From: Actinoplanes regularis
GTDB taxonomy: Bacteria; Actinomycetota; Actinomycetes; Mycobacteriales; Micromonosporaceae
Reading direction: 5' to 3'
NCBI RefSeq assembly: GCF_900188005.1
Contig: NZ_FZNR01000035.1
Location: 1-64,000, forward strand
Length of the DNA stretch: 64,000 nucleotides
In this document: piece after piece, positions 41,675 through 50,576 of the stretch
Position numbering within the stretch: position 1 is the stretch's first letter
Layout: every line of letters starts with the position of its first letter
The notes under the pieces: generated by a model
The model's database searches: none
The model's input: only the letters and a program-made list of their open reading frames with translations
What the model was told of the DNA's origin: nothing
Made by a program: the position numbers and the translations under genes

Positions 41675-42940
41675 TCAGGGATGGGCGGCGAGGAGAAGGA
41701 ATGCACCCAGCAGGATGAGATGAACGAGTCCTTGTAGCCGAGTTGCTCGTCCAGGGACGGCAGTCAATGTGGCGACGGTGACGGTGATCGCGAGTAAGAC
41801 GATCTGATTGGCGCCGAGGCCGAGCGACAGCGGCCCGGGGAGCCAGATCGATGCGATGGCGATGGCGGGGATGGTCAGACCGATGCTGGCCATGGCGGAA
41901 CCGAGGGCAAGGTTGAGGCTGATCTGGATGCGGTTGCGTCGGGCGGCGTTCGTCGCGGCAAGACTCTCGGGAAGCAGCACGAGCAAGGCGATTATCACGC
42001 CGACGAACGAGTGTGGCAGACCGAAGCCGGCGACGGCGTCATCGATGGCCGGGGACAGAACCTTGGCCAGGCCGACGACCGCGATCAATGCGGTGAGCAG
42101 TAGTGCCAGACTGCTGACGGCGGCACGGCCGCTGGGTGGGTCGGCGTGATCGTCGTCGCCGTCGGCATCGTTGATGACTACGCCGTCCTTCGTGACCGGC
42201 AGGAAGAAGTCGCGGTGGCGACCCGTCTGGGTGCTGACGAACGCGGCGTAGAGGGAAAGCGACGCTATGGCGGCGAACGCCAGCTGCGCCGGGGAGAACT
42301 GCGGTCCGGGGCGGGCGGTGGTGAAGGTCGGCAGCACGAGGCAGACGACAGCGAGAGTGGCTACCGTGGCCAGTGCTGCGCCAGTGCCTTCGGCGTTGAA
42401 CACGGCGAGCCGGTAGCGCACGGCACCGACGAGCAGCGACAGCCCGAGGATGCCGTTGCAGGTGATCATCACAGCGGCGAAAACGGTGTCACGGGCCAGC
42501 GAGGCGGTTTCGGTGCCGCCGGCGACCATGAGAGCGACGATCAGGCCGACCTCGATGACGGTGACGGCCACGGCCAGTAGCAACGACCCCATCGGTTCGC
42601 CGACGCGGTGTGCGACGACTTCGGCGTGGTGGACTGCGGCCAGCACCGCGGTACCCAGCACCAGGGCGATGGCCGGGAACAGCAGCATCGGCAGCTCCCG
42701 TCCCCACGATGTAGCCAGCACGACGATGGCGATCGGTGGTGTCAGGAACCTCCAGTCCGCGTATATACGGCGGGGACGCTCGTGACGCGGCCGACCGGGT
42801 GGGTCAGGTGGGCCGGGGGAGGCGTCACTGGGTTTGCCGGGTTCGAAGTCACTCATGCCGAGGTCCCGCCGGGGGCACGGTTGAGGTGGCGGTAGCTCAC
42901 GGAACGGGGAAGCAGCGAAGAGGTCGGCGATCTGCTGCAC
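41675..42940 (-). CDS. ChaA-type Ca2+(Na+)/H+ antiporter
   Basis: GTG 42940 follows AGGAG by 8 bp; an internal ATG at 42856 is the alternative. About 421 residues, 11 hydrophobic segments. Both calcium/cation-exchanger alpha repeats are seen: G-E-P-M-G-S-L-L-L-A-V-A-V-T-V-I-E-V and L-L-P-E-S-L-A-A with N-L-A-L-G-S-A-M-A-S-I-G-L-T-I-P. An Asp-rich loop (D-A-D-G-D-D-D-H-A-D) lies between the halves. ChaA expels Ca2+ or Na+ at alkaline pH. Monocistronic; 41380-41674 downstream and 42941-43286 upstream are non-coding. Confidence 0.93.
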   Translation of the reverse strand: MQQIADLFAASPFRELPPPQPCPRRDLGMSDFEPGKPSDASPGPPDPPGRPRHERPRRIYADWRFLTPPIAIVVLATSWGRELPMLLFPAIALVLGTAVLAAVHHAEVVAHRVGEPMGSLLLAVAVTVIEVGLIVALMVAGGTETASLARDTVFAAVMITCNGILGLSLLVGAVRYRLAVFNAEGTGAALATVATLAVVCLVLPTFTTARPGPQFSPAQLAFAAIASLSLYAAFVSTQTGRHRDFFLPVTKDGVVINDADGDDDHADPPSGRAAVSSLALLLTALIAVVGLAKVLSPAIDDAVAGFGLPHSFVGVIIALLVLLPESLAATNAARRNRIQISLNLALGSAMASIGLTIPAIAIASIWLPGPLSLGLGANQIVLLAITVTVATLTAVPGRATRLQGLVHLILLGAFLLLAAHP

Positions 42941-43286
42941 AGTCTCAACTCCTGCATGCGGTCGAGTCTATGGGCCAGCGTTGCCTGGTCACGGCCGATT
43001 CTCGGGGCCGCCGACGTCGACCTGGACCGGCATCCAGCGCATTGCGGGTCGTCTGTGTGGCCGGCGCGAACCTGAACACCAACCCCGGTCTTTCGTACGT
43101 CCAGCGGGTCTGGAGGTGGAGGCAGGTTGCCGACGGTCGGTAAACAGCGGCACGGTTCATCGCCGTCGCGGGCCGTAGCTGTTTGGTTACTTTCTGGTGA
43201 TGCTTGATGCAAGCGATCCGCTGTTTCTTTCATGAACTGTCGGTCCGGGCATGGTCGGGGCCGCGCCGGTTCGAGGAGGTGTCGAC

Positions 43287-43646
43287 ATGCAGGGCAAGAC
43301 CAGCGACGAGGCGAGGCACGAGATCGAGGACATGCTGCGCGGTCGGATGTGGATTCATCCGGAGCAGGTGCGAGTGGTTGTACGGGGTGGGGTCGTCACG
43401 CTGACCGGTGCGGTGGACCGGCGTTCGACCGCCGGCATCGTCGCCCGGCTGACCGCAGACGTGCCAGGGGTCTCCCATGTGGTCGATCAAGTGCGGTTCG
43501 ACTTCGACGACACGGATCTCCTGGTCCGTTCCCGGGTCAGCCGAACCCACCCGTTCAGCGCCGATTCGCTCCCGCCGGCCGGTATTCGCCGGCGGTCGAG
43601 GAAGCGCGGCCGGCGCCTGCCGTGTCAGGAGGCCTCGATGAGGTGA
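43287..43646 (+). CDS. BON-domain protein
   Basis: ATG 43287 after GAGGAGG; 119 residues, no signal peptide. A single BON domain (I-E-D-M-L-R-G-R-M-W-I-H-P-E-Q-V-R-V-V-V-R-G-G-V-V-T-L-T-G-A-V-D-R, ending V-S-H-V-V-D-Q-V-R-F-D-F-D) with a basic tail. In actinomycetes such small proteins sit near stress genes and often follow CBS domains, absent here. The DksA/TraR-like gene starts 47 bp after it. Confidence 0.85.
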   Translation: MQGKTSDEARHEIEDMLRGRMWIHPEQVRVVVRGGVVTLTGAVDRRSTAGIVARLTADVPGVSHVVDQVRFDFDDTDLLVRSRVSRTHPFSADSLPPAGIRRRSRKRGRRLPCQEASMR

Positions 43647-43693
43647 CACCGGCCGGTAGCCAGATCGCGATGATTTACCCTTTGGGAGGCATC

Positions 43694-44050
43694 ATGACCA
43701 CCACGTTGCAGGTTCCGGCCGCTTCTTCCGCCGAGCTGATGCGGGGCATGCTCGAGGAGCATTACGCCGTGGACACCGACCAGCTGACCCGGATGACGGT
43801 GCACGCCGCGCTCCCGCAGCACTTCGGCCGTGACCTGCGCACCCTGGCCATGCGGACCGCGTCCGTCCGGCAGCGGATCGCCGAGACGGCACAGGCGCTC
43901 AGGCGCATGTCCGAAGGCACCTACGGCCTTTGCGAGGACTGCGACAAGGCGATACCGCTCGGCAGGCTGCGAGCCACGCCGCAAGCAGCTCAGTGCGCTG
44001 CCTGCGAACGCCGCAAGCTAGGCGATGCGTTCGCCGTCGCGGCAGGCTAG
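43694..44050 (+). CDS. DksA/TraR-type zinc-finger protein
   Basis: ATG 43694 with GGGAGG 4 bp upstream; 118 residues. N-terminal coiled-coil region, then the zinc finger with C-E-D-C (about 79) and C-A-A-C (about 101) separated by I-P-L-G-R-L-R-A-T-P-Q-A. The family binds RNA polymerase or acts as a general stress regulator. It follows the BON gene closely and is probably co-expressed. Confidence 0.92.
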   Translation: MTTTLQVPAASSAELMRGMLEEHYAVDTDQLTRMTVHAALPQHFGRDLRTLAMRTASVRQRIAETAQALRRMSEGTYGLCEDCDKAIPLGRLRATPQAAQCAACERRKLGDAFAVAAG

Positions 44051-44178
44051 ACCGGACGGCGCCGGATCACGCCGGTACGGGCAGTGGCTCCTGCGGGCTC
44101 TTACCAGAAGCCGGCCGAGCGAGAACAGACATCAGTGGATTTGCCGGTAGGCAGGGGGCTCATCGCTGTGCACGTATT

Positions 44179-44234
44179 CACCTAAACGACTAGATAATCG
44201 GTGTAAACCAACTATTTCGGAAATAGTTTAGGTG
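44179..44234. repeat. Nested inverted repeats in an AT-rich patch
   Basis: Outer arms CACCTAAAC (44179-44187) and GTTTAGGTG (44226-44234) enclose an inner perfect repeat AACTATTTC-G-GAAATAGTT (44210-44228). The stretch is unusually AT-rich for this DNA, and the outer right arm contains the GTG start of the next gene, so it could work as operator, attenuator or RNA structure. Confidence 0.7.
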
Positions 44235-44975
44235 CGCCAACTATTGGGGGTGGCAGTCACCATGGTCGGCAAATCAAGCTTCGCAGCAAGCGCGTGCCGC
44301 TCGGAGTGCGGCAACGGCTCCGCCGTGCCCCGTCGCACGGCATGGCCGGCCGGTCGTGCGAGTCTGGTCGGCGCGGGCCTCGGCGGCTGGCTGGGCCTGC
44401 TCATCGGCGTGGTGGCAGCGCTGGTTCCCGGCGTCTCGTATGCGGTCGCGCTGCTGAGCGGCCCTCCGATCGGGGCGGTTGTCGGCGCCATGATGGGACT
44501 CCTGGTCCACTGCGCCACCGACGCCCGCCTCGGCATCAACGGCGGAGGCAGCCCCTCCGCGCCTACCCGGCCGACGCCGGCCCAGCACCGGTGGTTCCAG
44601 GGGGTGAGCCCCACGACCTCGGCGAGTGTTTCGGCGACGGCTCGGGCACGGCTTCGACGAGCGCGCGCCGACGGTCTTGTGCGCCTGGAGAGGGCGACCT
44701 TGCCCCGGCTGGGGATCTCCTACGCTTTCGACACGACCGGTGGTCAGCGCATCGGCGTGCTGGCACACCGCAGCGGGCGCCGGCACGTGATGTCTTTCGA
44801 CCCGGACGACGTCGACCGGGTCCTGCACACCACGGAACTGAACGAGACCGAGGCGTACATCGTCGCCAACCTGCTCGGCCTTCCGGTGTTGACGGACGAG
44901 GAGACGGTGCCGCCGCACGGGTTCGACACGGTCCGCGCGGTTCGTGTCCCGGTTGCGGCCGGGGTGCCCGACTGA
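44232..44975 (+). CDS. Fusion of a glycine-zipper membrane domain with a KhtT-like regulatory domain
   Basis: GTG 44232 inside the nested repeats (the later ATG 44262 is an alternative). 247 residues. Two Gly/Ala-rich helices (about 46-66 and 70-92) resemble those of actinobacterial general-stress membrane proteins. After a linker, residues about 150-225 match the cation:proton antiporter regulatory subunit N-domain (L-P-R-L-G-I-S-Y-A-F-D-T-T-G-G-Q-R-I-G-V-L-A-H-R-S-G-R-R, then T-E-L-N-E-T-E-A-Y-I-V-A-N-L-L-G). That domain normally accompanies K+/H+ antiporters; no antiporter is adjacent, though the membrane part may couple it to one. Confidence 0.7.
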   Translation: MRQLLGVAVTMVGKSSFAASACRSECGNGSAVPRRTAWPAGRASLVGAGLGGWLGLLIGVVAALVPGVSYAVALLSGPPIGAVVGAMMGLLVHCATDARLGINGGGSPSAPTRPTPAQHRWFQGVSPTTSASVSATARARLRRARADGLVRLERATLPRLGISYAFDTTGGQRIGVLAHRSGRRHVMSFDPDDVDRVLHTTELNETEAYIVANLLGLPVLTDEETVPPHGFDTVRAVRVPVAAGVPD

Positions 44976-45008
44976 GGGCGGATCACTTTCGGATGGGGGA
45001 GTGCCGCT

Positions 45009-45098
45009 GTGACGATGATGTTGTCCGTCGCGATCGTCGGCGCCGGGCCGGTCGGCATTTACGCCCGAGGAAGGGGCTTGCCGAGCCGGTCGTCATAG
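45009..45098 (+). pseudogene. N-terminal stub of an FAD/NAD(P)-binding oxidoreductase
   Basis: GTG 45009 starts 29 residues reading V-A-I-V-G-A-G-P-V-G-I-Y-A, the GxGxxG nucleotide-binding start of flavoprotein or ferredoxin-NADP reductase genes, then ends at TAG 45096. The rest of the gene is absent. The glycosyltransferase stop lies 29 bp away on the other strand. Confidence 0.5.
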
Positions 45099-45126
45099 AT
45101 CGGAGATCATGCGGCAGGCCGCGCCC

Positions 45127-45840
45127 TCAGTCTGCCGTGACCTGACGGCTGAGCAGGATGTAGCGCAGCAGCGGGACGTAGATCCGCGCCGAATCGGCTA
45201 GGCCGCTGAAATGCGAGCCCGCGTTGCCACTGAGGTAGGTGGCCGGAATCGGCACCTCGTCGATCGGGTGGCCTCTCGCCGCGGCGTGCAGCAACACGTT
45301 CATCTCGTACTCGAAACGCTCTCCCGGCACCGCGCAAAGCTCGCCGATCAGGTCGGCGGGGTAGGCACGCAGGCCGGTCTGGGTGTCGGTGACGGTCCGG
45401 CCGGTCGCCCCCCGGAACACGGCCTGGGTGACGGTGTTGCCGAACCGGCTGCGCAGCGGCATCCGGTCGAAGCGGCGCACGCCCAGAACGATGCGTCCGG
45501 GTTCGCCACGTTCGGCGACCGCGCAGATGTCGGTGACGCTGTGCTGGCCATCACCGTCGGCGCAGACCACGGCACAACCGGGATACCGGGACAGGACGTG
45601 CCGGAACCCGGTCTTGAGGGCGACGCCCTTACCCCGGTTCACCGGAAGCCGTAGCACCGTGCAGCCCAGCGCTTCGATCTCCGTCAGCCGGGCGTCGGCG
45701 GCCAGGCCGCTACCGTCGTCGACGATCACCACTTGGGCCGGCCGGGGAACCTCGGTGAGCAGCGCGGTGACTAGTTCGGACAGATGCGGGCCGGGCTTGA
45801 ACACCGGGAGCACGACGATCGTCTTCTCGAGGTGCGCCAC
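45127..45840 (-). CDS. Family 2 glycosyltransferase (DPM1/polyprenyl-phosphate type)
   Basis: GTG 45840 after AGGAGA; 237 residues, catalytic domain only. V-V-L-P-V-F-K-P-G, V-V-I-V-D-D-G-S-G, N-R-G-K-G-V-A-L-K-T-G-F, the metal site C-A-D-G-D-G-Q-H, and D-T-Q-T-G-L-R-A-Y. The pattern fits sugar-nucleotide:polyprenyl-phosphate transferases at the inner face of the membrane. No C-terminal membrane helix or GtrA-like partner is present. 10 bp after the YdcF-like gene, so one operon. Confidence 0.9.
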   Translation of the reverse strand: MAHLEKTIVVLPVFKPGPHLSELVTALLTEVPRPAQVVIVDDGSGLAADARLTEIEALGCTVLRLPVNRGKGVALKTGFRHVLSRYPGCAVVCADGDGQHSVTDICAVAERGEPGRIVLGVRRFDRMPLRSRFGNTVTQAVFRGATGRTVTDTQTGLRAYPADLIGELCAVPGERFEYEMNVLLHAAARGHPIDEVPIPATYLSGNAGSHFSGLADSARIYVPLLRYILLSRQVTAD

Positions 45841-45850
45841 CGGCTCTCCT

Positions 45851-46510
45851 TCACTGCTGTTCGACGGTATGGCGTCTATACCCAGTCCGGCCGTTGATCA
45901 CCCGCCGGGCCAGATGGCCGACGGCAACCATCCCCCGTTCGCGTTGCAGCAGTTGGTCGGCTCGTGCGCCGAGGAAGCCGAGCCGAGCCAACAGCAACGC
46001 ACCGCGGTCGTCGTGCATCTCGCCGCCGTGTGCCGGCACGTCCCGCAGCGCCGCCCCGGTCAGCCCCAGAACCCGGCCGGCCAGGAACCGGACCCGCGGC
46101 AGGTGCCAGGCGTGCGTCACCAGGCCGAGCGGGGTCTGCGCATCGAACGCGTACCCGCTCAGCAGCCCGTCCTCCACCGTGTGCAGCAGGTTCTCCAGGG
46201 TGCTGCGCGAGCGCGTTTCGGCGTACAGATCGGCGTGCTCGTCCAGGCCGGACTCGTACGCAGCCTGCCGCATGAGATCTCCCTCCCGCGCGCCCACCGG
46301 CGGCGGGGCGGCGCCGGCGCTGGCCTCCGGCCAGCCGCCGGTGAAGACGATCCGGATCCGGTCGCCGCCGGCGAGTACCGCACGGTGAGCCGCTACGTAA
46401 ACGCTGGCCGCGCGCACCCGCGCGGCTCCACCCGGCGTTAGAGCGAAACCCTTCTCGGTACGCACGACGCCGCGCCCGAACACCAACAACACCCTGGCCG
46501 GTGCCGACAT
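45851..46510 (-). CDS. YdcF/SanA-like DUF218 protein
   Basis: ATG 46510 with GGAGGGG upstream; 219 residues. V-L-L-V-F-G-R-G-V-V, I-R-I-V-F-T-G-G-W-P-E-A, T-R-S-R-S-T-L-E-N-L-L-H-T and V-T-H-A-W-H-L-P-R-V-R-F-L-A are the DUF218 motifs. No membrane anchor. DUF218 proteins are linked to envelope polysaccharide or vancomycin tolerance in E. coli (SanA), but the reaction is not known. Co-transcribed with the glycosyltransferase, consistent with cell-envelope glycan work. Confidence 0.88.
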   Translation of the reverse strand: MSAPARVLLVFGRGVVRTEKGFALTPGGAARVRAASVYVAAHRAVLAGGDRIRIVFTGGWPEASAGAAPPPVGAREGDLMRQAAYESGLDEHADLYAETRSRSTLENLLHTVEDGLLSGYAFDAQTPLGLVTHAWHLPRVRFLAGRVLGLTGAALRDVPAHGGEMHDDRGALLLARLGFLGARADQLLQRERGMVAVGHLARRVINGRTGYRRHTVEQQ

Positions 46511-46937
46511 GGGTCCCCTCCGATTCGCGGGCGCACCCTGGTCGCTCGCCGCAGCCATTGTCCGCGACGTGGGCCGCGCGGAGCGTCATCACGGGCGACT
46601 GCGATGGGTACGACGGCGAGCTCCGCGCGGGCAGAGGTGAGGCCGATCCCGCGTGTACGCGCGTTGGTCCCCGTGCCGGTGGGCGTGAAGGCCGCCACCC
46701 CGTTGTAGTCGGCGGTGGCGACACCAGCGTCCCGTCGCTGATGGCCGTGCCGTTCGGCGTGTTGGTGCCATCGGAATGTGGGTCCCAGAAATCACCGTCG
46801 ACCGTGTCCACCGTTTTGGCGTTCTTCGCCATGGTGGGCACGGTCGCGGTGCTGCGGCTGACGGTCGCTCCGGACAGGTATTTCACTCCGAGCGTCGGCG
46901 TGGTCAGGGCAGCCGGCATCGGCTGACAACCAACGCG
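46511..46937. other. Intergenic region with a possible decayed minus-strand segment
   Basis: About 430 bp. The minus strand between about 46915 and 46720 reads like a protein end (G-V-K-Y-L-S-G-A-T-V-S, T-M-A-K-N-A-K-T-V-D-T-V-D-G-D-F-W) but has no clear start and continues into non-coding sequence. No family recognised. It also includes the upstream region of the YdcF-like gene. Confidence 0.3.
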
Positions 46938-46973
46938 GCGGCCCACCCCGGCGAAAAAACCTGGGTGGGCCGC
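46938..46973 (-). terminator. Hairpin terminator of the secreted-protein gene at 47001
   Basis: Arms GCGGCCCACCC and GGGTGGGCCGC (11 bp, perfect) with a 14-base loop that includes an A6 tract, immediately after the stop of the minus-strand gene. Confidence 0.75.
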
Positions 46974-47000
46974 TGCTTCCAGTGCAGGTTGTACGCGCGG

Positions 47001-48059
47001 TCACTTCTGGGCGATGGTGACCTTCTTGCCGGACGCCTTGAGCGTGTAGGCGGCGGTGCGGTGCGTCCACGGATTAGTGGCGTACACCCGAATGCCCCTG
47101 CTGACGCTCTTGGTCTTGATCATTTTCACGCCGAGGTCGGCGTTGTCCTCCGTGACGTCGGCCCGCGTCACCTTCCGCAGCAGCGACACCGTAACCCTCT
47201 TCCCGTGGGCGGCCTGCAGCGTGTCGGTGGCAGCATCGCCGGCGACACGCTTGACCGCGTTCGCCATGTCCAGGTAGGCCAGCCCGACGCGCAGCGTGTC
47301 GGCACCGATCGTCGCGCTCGCCGACGGCAGGGTCACTCGCTGAGGCCCGTATCCGTACCCGAACCTCACCCGGTACGTGCCCCCGTCCGTGCCGGCGGAC
47401 GCCAGCAGTCCCTCGTCGTGAGCGGACGCCAGTAGTTCCTTCGCGTCGGTGGACGTCTGTGTCACCGCGTCGGCGGAGGCCAGCAGCCCGTCCACGGTGA
47501 CGTGCAGCGTCACGGTGGCGTCGTCTTCGCTGAGCTGGTAGTCGATGGATCCGTCGTCGTGGACCGTCTTGGTGCCCGGGTAGTCGAGGTCGTCGTCCAA
47601 CAGTCCCGGCGCTGCCGAGCCGAAATCGTAGGTGTCATTCAGCTCTACCGAATTGTCCGGGCTGAAGACGTACTGGACCGACGGGCGGTGCATCATCTTC
47701 ACCGCCGCACGGGTCTCCCTGTCGGCGATGAGGTCGTAGGTTCCCTTTCCCGCGACGGTGTAGCGCGCCCTGACAAAACCGTCGAAGTTGAACCGGTCGA
47801 GAGCCACGCCGTGTACCGGGTCGACGACGAGGTATCCGGAGGCCTGGAATCCGTCGGTGGTCACTTGAATGCTGGTCTTCCAGCCGCCTTCCGCCGCCTT
47901 CGCGGAGGCCTTGCCCACAGCCGTGAGCTCGGCGGACATCTCGGCCGCGGTCAGCGACGTCGACGTGGAAGCGGCATACGCCGCACCGGGGCCGGCCAGA
48001 ACGCAGGCAGCCATGGATGCGGTGGCCACCAGCAGGGCACCACGGGACACGACGGGCAT
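47001..48059 (-). CDS. Secreted protein of unknown function, LppX/LprG-like size
   Basis: ATG 48059 preceded by GAGGTG; 352 residues. Signal peptide (about 1-30, A-A-Y-A-A-S). The mature part is rich in beta-strand pattern (F-Q-A-S-G-Y-L-V-V-D-P, Y-D-L-I-A-D-R-E-T-R-A-A-V, V-T-L-H-V-T-V-D-G-L-L-A-S-A-D-A-V) and ends in a basic K-V-T-I-A-Q-K strand. Two similar S/A-L-L-A-S-A units occur near residues 215-240. No cysteine lipobox. The fold resembles large beta-sheet lipid carriers but I cannot name the family. Confidence 0.75.
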   Translation of the reverse strand: MPVVSRGALLVATASMAACVLAGPGAAYAASTSTSLTAAEMSAELTAVGKASAKAAEGGWKTSIQVTTDGFQASGYLVVDPVHGVALDRFNFDGFVRARYTVAGKGTYDLIADRETRAAVKMMHRPSVQYVFSPDNSVELNDTYDFGSAAPGLLDDDLDYPGTKTVHDDGSIDYQLSEDDATVTLHVTVDGLLASADAVTQTSTDAKELLASAHDEGLLASAGTDGGTYRVRFGYGYGPQRVTLPSASATIGADTLRVGLAYLDMANAVKRVAGDAATDTLQAAHGKRVTVSLLRKVTRADVTEDNADLGVKMIKTKSVSRGIRVYATNPWTHRTAAYTLKASGKKVTIAQK

Positions 48060-48524
48060 GTTCACCTCAGGGATAGCGAGCTCGGAGTCGAGCAAGAACA
48101 TACCGTCGTAAATCGGACAAAACATCATCTGTACGGTTTGCCAGAATAGCCTGATTCTGATCGCAGTCGCCCGACCGGTCGGCGCGAACGACCGTTCAGC
48201 CACTCCGCCGTCTTCCACGCCCTGCTCATCGAACCCGCCCGGCGCATCACCGACGATGGTTCTCCGCTTGCGCCATCCAAGGTCGCTGGCGACGACGGCG
48301 ATCAGGAACGCTCCAGGGCGACGACCTTGAGGATGCCGACATCATTGCTCTGGCCGGGTCGGCTGTCGGGGAAGCCACGGGGCTGAGGGCCATGGTCGAG
48401 GCGATCGGGGTCTGCGGGGAATCGACGGTCACGCTTTCGGCCGACGCGGTCGTGCAACGCGAAGCAGACGGCGTCGGGTTGCCCGATCCGCTCCTCGCTG
48501 ACACGGGACGCCAACGCCGTACAG
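48060..48524. other. Region with a coding-like fragment of unknown origin on the + strand
   Basis: Between about 48330 and 48544 one + frame reads D-L-E-D-A-D-I-I-A-L-A-G-S-A-V-G-E-A-T-G-L-R-A-M-V and G-E-S-T-V-T-L-S-A-D-A-V-V before TAA. Its composition looks like a real protein, but there is no start, no ribosome site and no recognised family. Probably a truncated gene. The part before 48250 looks like the promoter of the minus-strand secreted protein. Confidence 0.3.
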
Positions 48525-49472
48525 TCAGGACGGTGATTGTGTAAACGACCGGCGGTACGCCGTTGGTGTCAGCCCGACGCGCCGCAGTAGGTGTTGACGC
48601 AGTGAGTCAGCGCTGCCGAGGCCGCTGCGGAGGGCGACGAGATCCATCGGCAGGTTGGTGGATTCGAGCAGTTCGCGTGCGCGGTCGACGCGCTGGTGGA
48701 GCAGCCACTGCAGCGGGCTCAACCCGGTCTCGGCGCGGAACCGCCGAGTCAGCGTGCGGATGCTCGTCTGGGCGTACCGGGCCAGGTCGGTCAGGGTGAG
48801 TGGCTCGTCGAGCCGGTTCAGTGCCCAGGCCCGGGTGTCCGCCAGCGATGTGCCGTGCTCCGGGGGCAGGGCCGTCTCGATGAACTGTGCCTGCCCGCCC
48901 GGGCGTACCGGAGCGAACACGGCCAGCCGGGCGACAGCGTTGGCGACCGCGGCGCCGTGGTCGGCGCGGATCATGTGCAGACACAGATCGATGCCGGCAG
49001 CCAACCCGGCTGAGGTCAGCACCGGGCCGTCCTCCACGAAAAGTACGTCCTGCTCCAGCCGCACCATCGGATACCGCTGACGGAACTCCGCTGACCGCGC
49101 CCAGTACGTGGTCGCCCGGCGGCCGGCGAGCAGCCCGGCCTCGGCGAGAACGAATGCGCCGGTGCAGATCGACGCGATCCGCTTGCCCGCCTCGGCAGCG
49201 GTGCGCAGAGCCGCCAGCACCCGCGGGTCGGTGCTGTCGCGAGCGGCGGTCCCGGTCACCATGACGGTGTCGGCGGCCTCGACCGTGTCGAGTCCGTCGG
49301 ACACCGCCACCGCGAGTCTGCCGCTGCCGGGCAGGACACCAGGCTCGGCCGTGCAGATCCGCACGTCGTACACAGGCCGCCCGTCGACGGCGGCAGCCGT
49401 GAAGATCAGTTCCGGAATCGAGAGGTCAAACGTGGTGACGGGCGGGACCGCGATGACCGCGACACGGTGCAT
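48525..49472 (-). CDS. GlxA-type regulator: DJ-1/PfpI domain plus AraC helix-turn-helix
   Basis: ATG 49472 with GGAGG upstream; 315 residues. N-terminal DJ-1/PfpI-like domain (V-A-V-I-A-V-P-P-V-T-T-F-D-L-S-I-P, S-I-C-T-G-A-F-V-L-A-E-A-G-L-L with the nucleophile-elbow Cys, R-A-T-T-Y-W) and a C-terminal AraC domain (L-A-R-Y-A-Q-T-S-I-R-T-L-T-R-R-F, L-R-Q-H-L-L-R-R-V-G-L-T-P-T-A-Y-R-R). Divergent from the epimerase gene with 100 bp between starts, which it most likely regulates. Confidence 0.94.
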   Translation of the reverse strand: MHRVAVIAVPPVTTFDLSIPELIFTAAAVDGRPVYDVRICTAEPGVLPGSGRLAVAVSDGLDTVEAADTVMVTGTAARDSTDPRVLAALRTAAEAGKRIASICTGAFVLAEAGLLAGRRATTYWARSAEFRQRYPMVRLEQDVLFVEDGPVLTSAGLAAGIDLCLHMIRADHGAAVANAVARLAVFAPVRPGGQAQFIETALPPEHGTSLADTRAWALNRLDEPLTLTDLARYAQTSIRTLTRRFRAETGLSPLQWLLHQRVDRARELLESTNLPMDLVALRSGLGSADSLRQHLLRRVGLTPTAYRRSFTQSPS

Positions 49473-49572
49473 GGCCTGATCCTCCGGATGTATGGCACAC
49501 GGGCCACTACCGTACCGCTGCTCGGCCCGGCACCGTGAAGGCCGATCCCACCGACCAGAGGAGCACGATCGC

Positions 49573-50508
49573 ATGTCCTTCGTCGTCGTCACCGGTGCCG
49601 GCGCCACCGCCCGGGCCACCGCCAACCAGTTCGCCGACAGCGGGGAGCGGGTCCGGCAGCTCACCCGCAGCGGCGCCGGCGTGAACCACCCGCTCGTCGA
49701 ACGGCTTGCCACCGATGTGACCGACGCCGACCGGCTCACCGAGCTGACAAAGGGTGCTCGCGTCCTGGTCAACTGCGCCATCCCGGCGTACGACCGGTGG
49801 GCCACGGAGGTGCCGCCGATGGCCACGGCCCTGCTCACCGCCGTCGAACGCACCGGAGCGGGATACGTCATGCTCGGCAACACCTACGGGTACGGCCACG
49901 TCGCCGGGCCCATCACCGAGGACCTGCCGATGGCCGCCACGACGGTAAAGGGAACGGTTCGGGCCCGGATGTGGCTCGACGCGCTCGCCGCGGACGAAGC
50001 GGGCCGGGCACGGGTCACCGAGGTGCGGGCCGGGGCCTTCCTCGGCGCCGGTGCGATCAGCGGCTACACGCTGTTTGTGCCCGGACCGGTGCTCGCCGGC
50101 GAGGTCGCGGGATACCCCGGCGACCTCGACGTGGCGCACAGTTGGGCCTACACCGAGGACGTCGCCCGCACCCTCGTCGCGGCGAGCCGCGACGACCGTG
50201 CATGGGGCCGGGCCTGGCACGCTCCGGTCACCTCGACGCTGTCGGTGCGAGCGCTCACCACACGGCTGGCCGAGCTGGCGGGGGTGCCGGAGCCGACGTT
50301 GACGCGCATCCACGCCGGCCAGCTGACCGCGATGGCGGCGGAGACTCCGCTGTTCGCCGAGCTCCTGGAGATGCTGTACAGCACCGAGCACCCGCACCTA
50401 CTCGACGCCACGTACACCGAGGCGATGCTGGGCGTCCACCCCACACCCCTCGACACGGTGCTGCGGGAAACGGTGGACGCCCTGCGCACCGTCGAGGCGG
50501 CCGGATGA
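49573..50508 (+). CDS. NAD-dependent epimerase/dehydratase family protein
   Basis: ATG 49573 after AGAGGAG; 311 residues. Atypical SDR Rossmann start V-V-T-G-A-G-A-T-A-R-A-T-A, D-V-T-D-A-D-R-L, then Y-V-M-L-G-N-T-Y-G-Y-G and V-K-G-T-V-R-A-R-M-W-L. The usual YxxxK is not in its normal place, as in NmrA-like or atypical epimerases. The substrate is not predictable. Its divergent GlxA-type neighbour suggests induction by a small molecule. Confidence 0.88.
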   Translation: MSFVVVTGAGATARATANQFADSGERVRQLTRSGAGVNHPLVERLATDVTDADRLTELTKGARVLVNCAIPAYDRWATEVPPMATALLTAVERTGAGYVMLGNTYGYGHVAGPITEDLPMAATTVKGTVRARMWLDALAADEAGRARVTEVRAGAFLGAGAISGYTLFVPGPVLAGEVAGYPGDLDVAHSWAYTEDVARTLVAASRDDRAWGRAWHAPVTSTLSVRALTTRLAELAGVPEPTLTRIHAGQLTAMAAETPLFAELLEMLYSTEHPHLLDATYTEAMLGVHPTPLDTVLRETVDALRTVEAAG

Positions 50509-50576
50509 ACGCCTCGCGGTTGCTGCTCCGTGCGGGGATGTCGCGCGCTCCGCGTGAGTGGCTCGTGGTGTGGCCG

